From: Closterium sp. NIES-65
Lineage: Eukaryota > Streptophyta > Zygnematophyceae > Desmidiales > Closteriaceae
Assembly (NCBI GenBank): GCA_948144175.1
Contig: CANXME010002005.1
Location: forward strand, 248,001 to 312,000
Direction: 5' to 3'
Length of the DNA stretch: 64,000 nt
A program made the position numbers and the translations under genes. Every line of letters begins with the position of its first letter. Within the stretch, counting starts at the first letter, position 1. Below the pieces are notes generated by a model, which saw only the letters and a list, made by a program, of their open reading frames with translations, was not told the DNA's origin and did no database searches. Positions 43,990 to 54,900 of the stretch are shown piece by piece.

Positions 43990-46125
43990 GTGAGTGTGCG
44001 CGGGAGGAAAGGGAGGAGGAGGGAGTGGGGCGGAAGGGACGGCGGTAGGCAAAGAGATACGTCCACAGCGCATAGCACGCAGCGGAATGCTCGCCGTGGG
44101 TTCTCAGAAAAGTGGACGGCGGGCTAGCCGAATGCAATTCAACAGACCGCTGCATGGTTTTCCTGCAGGCTCGGCGATAGGGGAAATGGCTATCTCGCCG
44201 GAGCGCTCTCAGAAACGGGGACGGCGGCCTCGACAAAAGCAATTTTGCGGGAATGCTTTCTACGGCGAAAGGGGAAGGGCGATTTCCCCGATTGCTTGTC
44301 GACGGACCCGCGGAATGTTCGATGGCGCGCCCAACTATAAGGGGGACGACGTGCTCGCCGAATGCAACGTGGCGGCCTGGATTGGGTAGATTGCGGTCGC
44401 CTAATGAACCCTAATCTTTAGTTTATGCGAACTCACGAGATGGTTTAGTTGTCGTGATGACTAATAGAAGCTAATTAGCTAATTCAGACCCTGGCACCAA
44501 TGCTTAGTGTCTGGTGACGAGTGCGTGCCTCTCTTTTGTGCAGACCAGGCCTGTTGTTTCGTTTTGGCCCCCCCGGAAAAATCAGGGGGCCCGGCATGTA
44601 TGACCCTGTATTTAGCAGGGCTGGGGCGAATCTCGGCCCTTTAGGCTTCAGGGCTAGAAATTTTTCCTCCCTTGAATCAGGTTTGGCGCGAAAAAATCGG
44701 GAGCCTCATTTCAACTACCAAGCTTACAACTACGTTTGAGATCAACGACAAGCAAGCAAACACGACAAGAAGAGAAATAGTTAGCGTCATATCACTACGC
44801 ACGCTTTGCAGGCTTCCTAGCCTTAGCAGAACCGATGATCGTCTGCACATCTTTACTACCCAACCTTCAGGGTAGTTCTTGTGCACTTCTACCCAACCTT
44901 AACCGTCACCCACTCCACAGAGAGCGTGCTGTGATTGGTTTAAGCACAAGTTCTAGGCTGAGTTGAATTTGTGGCCCAACCAAGCAACTCGAAATTGCCT
45001 TGTTGGATGCAATCAGGTTAGAAACGAAGGGGAAGGAGAGGGAGGAGTGTTGGGGGGGGGAGGGGAGTGGAAGGGGGGTCTCGAGAGATTTTGTTCCAGG
45101 GCTCGCCTAAAATCTGCCCTTTACACACCAAGCCTGAGCCCGAAATCAACCCTGTAAAGAATCAGGGCCAGAATATTTCCAACCCATCAATTTCAGTTTT
45201 CAAGGGCAACCCAGCCCTGGAATTCAAGGTCCAGCAGGGCAAACGCCCTGCAAGCGACAGCCCTGGTGCAGACACAATTCTCTCCAAGTGGTGGAGGGGC
45301 TCAGACTTTTCGCCAAACCTCTCGTCAAGCTGTTTCGCTTTCGCTTGGGCGAAATCGTTCTAGGTACTGTAGTCATTCCAGCAGTACTGCCAAATGTATA
45401 CTGCTGCTTTAAGATGGCGATTGCTTTGGTATTTAGTGGAAACCCGCAATAGCAAATATTGAATGCATGCGATGTTGGCGCATCTAGAATTTTGCATATG
45501 CAATAGAAAATCGGATTGGTTTACAACGTTTTCTTACACACTCCCACATTTTGGGAGCAGTCGAAATCTCTCCAGTCCAGACACGTGACCTGACGGGTGC
45601 CTTCTGTAGAGTACACTTGAATGTCACATACACCCTTCCAATCTCGACCATCTACTAACTTAGCACGTATCTGGCAGGCTGACTTTGTTTTATTCAAAAT
45701 GACTACTTATCTAACCATGCTGTTTTTTCACGTAATATTGCCCAAGTTTTTACCATGACAGAAAAGCTTCTTGCTTTCCGCATCCGAAAAGTGACGCGCA
45801 TGCAAGCGTGGAGCGTGGAGCGTGAAAATGAGAGCGACCCCCAAACCACTCGTCTCATTCCTTCTCAGAAAGAGGCTCTCAGAGCCGAGCTGGTCTGGGC
45901 GTAGTGGCCGGCAGTCAAGTAGGTACGAGCCATCGCTCTGGTGGCTGCAGCACGACTCGTGCTAAAAATGTGAAGGCCAAGATCGAAACGTGCAGCGATT
46001 ATTATTACTAACTAAGCAGCGCGGCGCGGCTACCTCAATCTCAACTCTCGCCGCGACGCGCGCGTGGCATTTGCACACCGGCACGGCGCCTTGCAGGCCG
46101 CGTCACGGTGACTCGGACCGCCAAG
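43990..46125. other. Spacer between D and the oxidase-like exon; no supported gene
   Basis: The end of the GC minisatellite is followed by two diverged blocks (about 44080-44150 and 44170-44290) sharing GGAATGCT, CTCAGAAA and GGACGGCGG words. A 131-codon frame (43994-44389) crosses them with no recognisable domain. The rest holds words of the AATCAGGG/CCCTG type and no gene. Confidence 0.55.
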
Positions 46126-46401
46126 ATGCGTTTCACCATGCTCGCGCGCCTTTGCACGCTCGCCTTGCCGCTTCTCAGCGTCGGCCTCGGAGGCACTGAT
46201 GATTGCGACCCGGCGATTCCGGCGCGGATGCTGGCCCTGCTGACAGTGCGCGCGCAACCCCTGGCGGGGCCGCGGTGCGTGAACCGGTTTCCGCACAAGC
46301 CGCTGTGTAAGTTCGTCGACGACCTCGCCGCGTCGCCGCTCACCTTCCTCGACGCGCCGGCCGGCGAGACCATCAAACTCGGCGCGTATGACGTCTACCA
46401 G
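46126..46401 (+). CDS. First exon of a probable secreted multicopper oxidase (partial)
   Basis: The 92-codon exon starts at 46126. Residues 1-22 (Met-Arg, then hydrophobic to SVGLG) look like a signal peptide. Downstream, the pattern PLCKFVDDL...P...DA.AGETIKLGAY resembles the N-terminus of bilirubin-oxidase/CotA-like multicopper oxidases, where FVDxLPxPP and a short beta strand precede the first cupredoxin domain. The exon would end at CAG before GCGAGT (46402), a GC-type donor. No downstream exon with copper ligands is seen in the window, so the gene is either broken by the 47-57 kb cluster or continues past 64000. The family call rests on a short pattern and is tentative. Confidence 0.42.
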
Positions 46402-47333
46402 GCGAGTGCTATTGCTGTCTCATGGCTCAGCCGCGTTGTGGTGCCTCCAAGCCAACGTCGCAAAGAATTTTGCCATAAAACATTGCTCTTTGACTGACAA
46501 AACAATGTAAAGGCTATGTCCCACGGAACAATGCTCGAGGTTTATCATCAGCAATCCATTTCCGCAAGACAATGTTGCAGGAGTGCTCATGATGATTGGA
46601 CAGACATACCCCCGCACGTTCGGCAAGGATTGCCGAAACACTCACGGCGCAATCTTCATTCACGATACAGTAAAAACACGCACGTGTCACGAATGGTGCA
46701 TCTGCCACTAACAGGTTCGGTATAGCGCGGGGTCAAAATGCCAACACACATACGAAAAAAAAAATATTTGTGAAACAAACGAGATGCAGCAAACGCAGGT
46801 GATTACCTGCGTTTAGGGTAACACCCTCTAACAGCACCCTCCCAATAAGCAGCATGCTTTACAAGTAGCACCTCGACAAGTATAACGCACACGTAACATT
46901 GTTACAAACAACCTTGCATCGTCATGATTAGGATATACATTCGGAGCGCGCGGTCATACAACACGGTAGCATCCCGCGCTGTATTTCGCACTGCCACCCC
47001 GCGAGCCGCGTTTCCAGGAGGGGAGCAGGGATGTTCCTCTCAGGTCAGTCATTTCTTTCCCCCGCCTTGTTCGTGTGGTGGATTAGCAGCACGATTTGAA
47101 CACACAGACAAATTGCACTGAAAACACCAAGGCCTAACACAGCACAAACACAAGCAACCATCTCACCACGTAAGCACCAGCTAAGGAAACAACACGAAGC
47201 AAGCTCGGTAGCACAAAAACAGACAGCAGCAGTGGAGTACATTTGAAACCAGGGAACATCGCAACGAGCGGGATGTCGCGAGGCCCAGTCGAACACCTAG
47301 CGACACAACCCACGTCCAAAGCCACGCATCCTC
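46402..47333. other. Spacer with a perfect palindrome; no supported gene
   Basis: AAACGCAGGT (46791-46800) and ACCTGCGTTT (46805-46814) form a perfect 10-bp stem with loop GATT. The stretch may hold the left end of the putative large DNA transposon, but I found no terminal inverted repeat. Confidence 0.5.
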
Positions 47334-49401
47334 CTAGGTATCGGGCTCGTCATTGTCGCCATCATCTGCGACCGCGGGGGCCGGAAACGGGTGAAGGGGT
47401 GGAGCCAGCGGTGAAATGTCCTCCAGCCCGTCCTCGGAGATAATAACAGAGCTGCCCTGGCGAAATGCCCACGCACGGGCATTAGGGTCCCACCACGGCC
47501 CAGTAGCCGCAGTGCTCGCCATAATGCTCCGACGGGCCCACTCGACCACGCGATCGTGGTACCAGCGCACCGCCTCCTCGTTCCGCGGCACCGACCGTGG
47601 CATCTGTGTGCCGTTGATCAGCGGATACTCCACCTGCAAACGCCTCCCATACATGCGTCAGCGTGCATGACTTAAGAAACGCACAAACCCACAACAATGC
47701 CAAGCTCACCACCGTGATACCACTCACCCCGTAAAGCCAGAAGGCTATGACATAGGTCCGCAGGACAAGAGGGGGAGGGCTGGCGCGGCGGAAAGACTTG
47801 TAGATACCCCTCTCAAATGAGTCGGCCGCGAAGGGTAGGCCGTTGTGAACATGCCATGCGAGCAGCTGAAACGTGCCAGGCCCTGCGGAGTTGGGGTTGA
47901 GCAACAAGAGAGCACTCGGAGGTTAGGGAAGGATCCTATACAACCATCAGATACCCCAAAACGCGCGATGTTAGCGGTTGCGTACGTCACGTAGTAGTTA
48001 CTACCTGCGCGATGACGGCCTACGAAGTCCTGGCGGGAGACTTGTGGGACCCCGTTAGCAGCCATGTCCGCAGGCACCGCCACCCGAGAGAAGGCCGGGG
48101 GTTCATAGGGCAACCCGTTGAGTACATAGACATACGCCCTTCCTTGCTCCCAGCGAGTGTTACGAAACATCTGCATCTTGCGAATGAACCACCCCGACCG
48201 AGACGCGTCGTTGGTCCACACTAGGTGAAGCTGTTGACGCTGTGCCCTTGTGCGGAGCCGAAGAGCACGAGCCATCGTGGCTTCGATGAGTAGCGGGGAC
48301 GGCCAGAATGACATGCGCCCAACACGCGTGGCGTAAACGAGCAGCACAATCCCCTCCCCAACTGCGTCCTGAAATTGCGTAAGTAAGAGAAACAGGCTGT
48401 CAAGGCTTCGCAAACAACCACGCATCCGCTCAAAAAACATGCGGTGCAAGGGACAATATCAGTGTCATTGGTACCTTCAGGCCATTCAAGAGCCCAAGGA
48501 TGACCTTGTTCGCGATTTCGAGATTGTCCGCCCATATCACCAGCTGCTCGGTAGGAGGGCCATGCCTGCCACGCACGATCGCAGTCTCCCTAGCGAGGGC
48601 CTGGGCCACGAATGGTGTGCGCACGCGCTCATGCTGCGGCTCCGCGCCACGTTGGTCAACAGTCGGGTTGCTCTCGCGCTGGCGAGTCGTTGCTGGCGCC
48701 CTGTTGCGCTGGCGGCTGGTGGCTGGCGCCGTGTTGCGCTGACCTTGGATGTCAGCATCCCCTTCCGCAATGTTGTTGGTGGCCGTACGGCGTGCCTCGC
48801 GGAGACGGGCGTTGAGCTCGACTATCTCCAGCTCGCGGGCGCGAAGGCGAGCAGCCATTGCCGCGTTCATGGCTGGGGCTGGTGCAGGCGCAGCAGCAGG
48901 GACGTTTACGCCCCCAGTCGCGGCCACGGTGGGGCCACGTCTGCCTCGCGCGGTGACGGCGGGAGTCACTGGTGCAGCATGGCTCAGCTCCGTGACTGGG
49001 CGCTGCATCGCTCGCGCCGCTGTCGACATCAAACAACAGCACTGTTAGCAAAAGTGAGTAACAACGTCAAAACGTCCAGCGTGCATGTTTAGGACCGTGA
49101 AACCACTCAAACACGCACCCTCCGCGTCCTCATCGACGAGTTCTGTTGGGGCAACTTGTGACGCCTCGCCAACGTCCTCGTCTTCTTCCTGATTGGCCGC
49201 CCACGTCGCGTACCCCGTGGTCGCGGAGTTGGTAATTTCATCGTCAGAGTCATCGCCGGCCGTTGCTGCGCTGCCGGTACGTCCATTGTTGGCACGCGAG
49301 GCGGCGCCGTAGTAAACCATGTCCCGGTCAAGTGCTCGTTGTCCCGCGTTCATCCTGCCAGTTTGGCGCATCGTGTCGTAAGGCGACCTTGCGGAGTCCA
49401 T
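47334..49401 (-). CDS. Unknown five-exon gene, 548 aa, in transposase cluster
   Basis: On the minus strand the exons are 49401-49119, 49019-48475, 48368-48005, 47882-47728 and 47633-47334. All introns are GT-AG and 93-122 bp, phases match, and the 1,647-nt total is a clean frame. The start could also be the ATG at 49410. The N-terminus is Ser/Ala-rich with an acidic stretch (GDDSDDE) and EEDED. Exon 2 has Pro/Ala-rich segments and a likely coiled coil (about residues 145-170, charged heptads around ARELEIVELNARL). Exons 3-5 look globular, with many Trp and Tyr. I recognise no family. It lies tail-to-head with the 50-51 kb gene and opposite the transposase, so it may be an accessory gene of the same mobile element. 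Confidence 0.72.
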
Positions 49402-49410
49402 CGTTAGCAA

Positions 49411-50087
49411 AGCTCAACAATGCCTACGTTTGCCTTCTTGAGTACATTGAATGTTTCCAACGGGACCCTTCTTATAGGGAGCTTACGAGCACTGTGGTCC
49501 CAGGAACACAGTTCGCTACCACTTTCACAGCGTGGCTTGCGCCTTATCCTTACGCCCTCACCTTCAATACTTCCATCACCCCCTGCATGCGTGTGTACAC
49601 ATCACCACTTACCCCAAGTTACGTAGGCGTGTCGTGCGCAGACGCGCTGGCACGAGGGTTGCGTCTCGCCCATTTATCGTGATCCGATGGAACCATCACA
49701 AGCCTATCACGCATGTTCGAACCTTGCGTTGTCAGGATATTTGTGATAAGATTTCCTTGAGCCACGCTGTCATGCTGGCCTATGGGCGACGACACACGCA
49801 TGAACGATCCACGGCACGTGTGTGCGCCAGTTGTCCTTGGGGTCCGGCGTGCAAGGGAACGCCCTTCCTTGCTGGGCCTACAGTTAGTAACTGTTCCACT
49901 GAGCGTGACGCAGTAGACTTTAGGTTCGTAATCCGCCCTACTCTTTTCAGAACCATGATGGTGTTTTTTACACACTGAGTCTGGCTGTCGTGCATTTTTA
50001 TAACAAAGATCAGCCCAATTTCAATAATATTGCATTACACCCCGCATATGCTGTCAGAGTTGCGCGAAGTACGCATTTAGGACGACC
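49411..50087. other. Spacer between two minus-strand genes
   Basis: It would hold the promoter of the 47-49 kb gene. Short + strand frames here have no support. Confidence 0.5.
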
Positions 50088-51213
50088 CTACGGGTGCACA
50101 TATGGACAGCGCTCGTCGCTGCAGTCCCTGTTCAAGCACCAGTCACGGTCAATTTTGAAGTCGTCATATTGCTGTGAGACGAGCCTGAACACCAAAGGCC
50201 CATCACAAATGGTCGGCGCTTCCCAGGGAAACTTGCAGTAATGCCACTGCACCGTGCACACCAAGGATCCCGCCGCCTCACGCGGCGGTATTTCCCACCA
50301 CGCCATCATGCCAAGCGCGTGCACAAGCACCCCAGCTCCCATACCATCCGCACCGCCAATGTGAGAACCCTGCTGAAACTTGTCAGGTATTCGTCCCGGA
50401 AGTTTCGAGTGTTTGAAATCCTCACGCGCGTCGGGAGCCCCGACATAGTTGTAGAAACCTCTGTCGAGCTGCATGCGTGAAAATCCGAGCGAGGCATCGG
50501 TTCAACAAGAAAGCACATGTCAGGATTCACAAAAGCCAGTCAACTCACATTGTCTTCTACACAAGCGGCTCACGAAGGGTCAAGAATTCCTTAAACACAA
50601 GGCCTAACAGAAGCCTTACCACCCATCCTTCAGAATGCGCGAACTCCATGAGGTAATGACGAAAATCCTTCCTTGGCGGCTCGGTGGCAACGATTTCGTC
50701 GCCGTTCAAGGCCAGGACGTTGACGCCATGGTACCCTGATGCCGCCAGCTCCACAAACGCCTTAGCACGTTCGCGAAGTGATGCAGGGTCCCTGTCGTCG
50801 TTGAAAACTGCCTCAATGACGCGGATGTCAAGGTATGTGAGGTCAGCATCGTGCTCCAGCCCACGGAACTCTCGCAGATTGTCTTCCGAGATGCGACGCA
50901 GCTTCCAGGCCGCGGCGCGGCTATTAGTTACCAAGTGCTCAATGCTGTCCGCAATCTTTTTGGGAGTCGGATGCTCGTCACTGGCCAGCAATCGCGAGTA
51001 TTCAGCTTGCATCACAACAGCTGCAATGTCGGGGTAGTCGCGCACAAACACGTGAATGTTACCAGGCCTCGTTTTGGCTGTCCTTGTGCGCGGCCACGTC
51101 GGGCCCGGGTATCGGCTGTACGGCTCGGTGTTGTCTCGGTCGCGTGCACACCGCCAGCGTCGCTTGTTGTTGTTCACGGTTCCCAAAACGAACTGGGACG
51201 CGGAGGATGCCAT
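50088..51213 (-). CDS. Unknown two-exon gene with C-terminal CCCH-like motif, 324 aa
   Basis: Exon 1 is 51213-50620 (198 codons, starting MASSASQF); the donor is GTG before GTAAGG at 50619. Exon 2 is 50468-50088 (acceptor CATGCAG), phase 0 on both sides. Without splicing, exon 1 reads 20 codons further to a TAG. Exon 1 is basic near the N-terminus and then helical and charged. The extreme C-terminus, CLNRDCSDERCPYVHP, has C-x4-C-x4-C-x3-H spacing, like a compact CCCH zinc finger that may bind nucleic acid. No family is recognised overall. It is transcribed away from the transposase gene across a 705-bp shared upstream region, which fits a divergent pair in one mobile element. Confidence 0.65.
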
Positions 51214-51918
51214 AGCTAAAAGTGAGTGGGTGTGTGAGAACTTGCAGAGGACGAATGAGTAGAAAATGCGTTCCTTGCCTTTGCAAAATGCGTTCTTGAG
51301 ATTGCAAGATTTGGCCCGCATGACTCGTTATTGCACTACAAGCTCCTGTGTGTTTAGGCCATGTCCTTCTGTAGAAACAAATAGCACCTTCCGAAATTTT
51401 AGAACTTGGTGTATCGGAAGAAATATCCGTTACACGCTTGGTGAGGTGTCACTACAATCGGAATGATTGTGCGGGTCATATGAAACCCTATACAGGTCAG
51501 CGCACGCATTCCATCTCACTTGAAGGAGTGTCCAGCGCTGGCTCAACTTAGTATCTAGATTTTTAGTAGGTGCCGGGCAGGAGAACGTGCCAGTTGCGTC
51601 ATCTGGCACAACCTACAGTTTGTACTATACGCCTTCGAATCTTGTGGAGTCTCATCGTCGACTTGACATTGGCTTACCCGACGTTGCGGCATCTTAGCGA
51701 GCACCTGATTCATCACTAATATACTGCCTGACGTGGCTTGGATTACTGTGAGAAGAGGCTCGGGGCGCGGAGTTTATCGTGGCTTAGCCCGCCCTGGAAG
51801 GCATCGTCACGCGATAGGCGCGTCAACCGTGTGTCTAACCGCCTGCGGCTAACGGGATAAATATGGCCTCAAAATATGTGCATTTCATCAAACAGAGCAT
51901 GCAAGGCGAGCTGCTGCG
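51214..51918. promoter_or_regulatory. Divergent upstream region of transposase and 50-51 kb gene
   Basis: This is the 705-bp spacer between two divergent start codons. I could not pick a convincing TATA box; it should contain both promoters. Confidence 0.4.
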
Positions 51919-54900
51919 ATGCCGCCTGTATCTTACCTTTTTGCCTGTGAATGGTGCCTCGAGCACTTCACGCAACGCACAGCGCTGGTAGCTCACAAGC
52001 TGCATAGTCACGAATGCCGTAGGCAACGCAGGCGGTACTTTCGGTTCCTCCGTGCCAACCCCTTCGCTGACATCAATGACTATTTTGCCGAGGCATCTCT
52101 GACTGCCGAAGACGAGCCGACATCCAATGCTGAAGATGAGGGAGACATGGAAGAGGTGAGCCCATTCATGTGTAATGTTGCTGTATAGGTTGGGCTTTCA
52201 CTGCACGCATGTGAGTAGCAGACTTAACCAAGTCCGGCCTTTATTCCGTTTCCGTGCAGGGCTCTGAAGGCCAACCCCCCGGCGGTGCAGGCACCAACGA
52301 GGAAGTGCAGTCGGAGGATGGGTCTGACTGGGAGAGCGACTTCGGCGACGGTGATTCAACTGAGAGTGATGATGACGACAGCGCCGTCGACGAGAACGAT
52401 TTCAACACAGCCTTGGAGTTCTTCCGCTTCGTCATCGGATGCAATGGCGGCCAAGGACTCAGCGACGAGGCCACGGTCTGGCTTTTCAAGCTCCTGCGCG
52501 ACCCCCGCCTGGATCTGGAGGCTATTCGCCGCTGGCGTACCAAACACGCCGTCCTTCAGTACGGACTTCGCCTCATGATGGCGAGGCGGGTGTACAGGCA
52601 GGTGGAAGTGCGCATCCCAGGGATCGACCACACATTCGAGCTGATGTGTACCAGCTCTATCAAGGTACGATTTGCAATCAGAGTTTGCACTTGCCTCTGT
52701 CCACCCTTCCTTCAGTCAACACTTGCCTCTGTCCGCCCTTGCCTCTGTCCGCCCTTGCCTCTGTCCGCCCTTGCCTCTGTCCGCCCTTGCCTCTGTCCGC
52801 CCTTGCCTCTGTCCGCCCTTGCCTCTGTCCGCCCTTGCCTCATTTTGCCCTTGCCTCATTTCGCCCTTGCCTCATTTCGCCCTTGCCTCATTTCGCCCTT
52901 GCCTCATTTTGCCCTTGCCTCATTTCGCCCTTGCCTCATTTCGCCCTTGCCTATGTCCTCCCTTGACACTGTCCGCACTTGCTCCGGCGCAGGGAGTCGT
53001 GGAGATATTCGGCCACCGTGACAATGCAGATGGCTTCCAGCTGTTTGCCCGTCCGGTACACTCGGTGGCGGGACGCGTGTACACAAGGCCGGAGACTGGT
53101 CTTCTGTGGGAAGCCGCACAGGTACGGGACTGTGTTTCTGGGTTGTACCCCCTTTGTAACTAGTTTAAGGCGTTTCTCATCTGGGTTTCTCCAAATGGGG
53201 CCGGCCACAAATCACAATCCTGTTTCCCACGTTGCTCAGTTATTGTGTTGATCTGGAACGAAGCTGCCCTTGTTGTGTTTGTTGTTGGCAGAACGCCCTG
53301 GACGAGATCTATGGCCCGGGCCAGGTGGTGGCCCCCATCATACTTTCAAGTGATGCTACGATTCTCAGCGGGAACGAGCGCGTGAAGGTTTGGGCGGTTT
53401 ACCTAAGCATCGCCAACATCCACCTCCGTCTCCGTTGGGGTGATTCGGGGAAGATTCTGCTTGCACTACTCCCAATGCCTGTCCATGGAATGACGGCCGA
53501 GCAGAAGGTGCAGCTCTTTCAAGCTGCGATGCAGGTGGTCCTCGCTGACCTGATTGCCGCATCATACACATGAGTGCCAGCAGCCATTGGCCCAGCCAAA
53601 GCCGCAGTCCGCCCTTCACTCAGTGTTTTTTTATTGCCTTAACACGCCCTTGGCTCTTTCCGTCATTGCGTCAATGTGCCCTTGGCTCTGCCCCCTTGGC
53701 ATCTTTCTGCCTTTGCCTCTCTTCGTCGTTGCCTCAATACTCCCTTGCTACAGGGGGATTGCGGCCCGCGATCCATGGGGGGTGGACCGGGTCATATGGC
53801 CTCTGCTCTTCTCATACGTAGCGGACTTCCCAGAAACCTGCAAGGTTTCGTGCACTCAGCAGCATGGCAGTCATATGCCATGCTCCCTGTGCTACGTGGA
53901 TAGGGGGCAGCTCAGGAACATGACGGCAGCTGCGTCGGAGTCGCGCTCTGTGGACCAGCAATCGTCACTGATTGCCAATCCTCGGCTGGCCAGGACGTAC
54001 TCCACGCTCTGTGTCGCGGTATGTATCGGCTCTAAGTTGGAGGTTTGCGCCTGTCGTGGCCTGGTTGTTCAGCCCATGCGGTAGGCACCGTGTTTACGTC
54101 GTTTTTGCTCTGTGCATGCAGTCGTTCCTCTGGGAGTGGAACTTCTCCCGTACACTTTGGGGGAACACCTACCTCTCCCAGATGCCAGACATCCTACACA
54201 TCATCTACCTCGGGTTCTGGCTGTACCTTCGCGCTGCACTGCGTGGCCCTGATTCCCGCGCCACCACCTTAGACAGGTACGTTTGCCCCTAGGCATTTGC
54301 TAGGCGGGTGTCCAGCTCGACTGTCCGCACTTGCCTTTGTCCGTCCTTGCTCTGTCCGCCCTTGCCACTGTCCGCCCTTGCCTCTGTCCGCCCTTGCCAC
54401 TGTCCGCCCTTTGCCTCTGTCCACCCTTGCCTCTATCCGCCCTTGCCTCTGTCCGCCCTTGCCTCTGTCCGCCCTTGCCTCTGTCCGCCCTTGCCTCTGT
54501 CCGCCCTTGCCTCTGTCCGCCCCTTGCCTCTTCCCGCCCTTGCCCTGTGGGTACTTGCTCTGTCCGCCCTTGCCTCTGTCCGCCCCTTGCCTCTTCCCGC
54601 CCTTGCCCTGTGGGTACTTGCTCTGTCCGCCCTTGCCTCTGTCCGCCCTTGCCACTGTCTGCCCTTGCCTCTGTCCGCCCTTGCCACTGTCCGCCCTTTG
54701 CCTCTGTCCGCCCTTGCCTCTGTCCGCCCTTGCCTCTGTCCGCCCTTGCCTCTGTCCGCCCTTGCCTCTGTCCGCCCCTTGCCTCTTCCCGCCCTTGCCC
54801 TGTGGGTACTTGCTCTGTCCGCCCTTGCCTCTGTCCGCCCCTTGCCTCTTCCCGCCCTTGCCCTGTGGGTACTTGCCTCTGTCCGCCCTTTGCCTCTGCC

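Noticed and set aside
50557-50619. Exon 1 of the 50-51 kb gene as a complete single-exon gene ending at the TAG at 50557
   Set aside because: A good donor (GTAAGG) at 50619 joins in phase to an acceptor at 50469 and gives a longer protein ending in a Cys/His motif; the unspliced form is possible but less likely.
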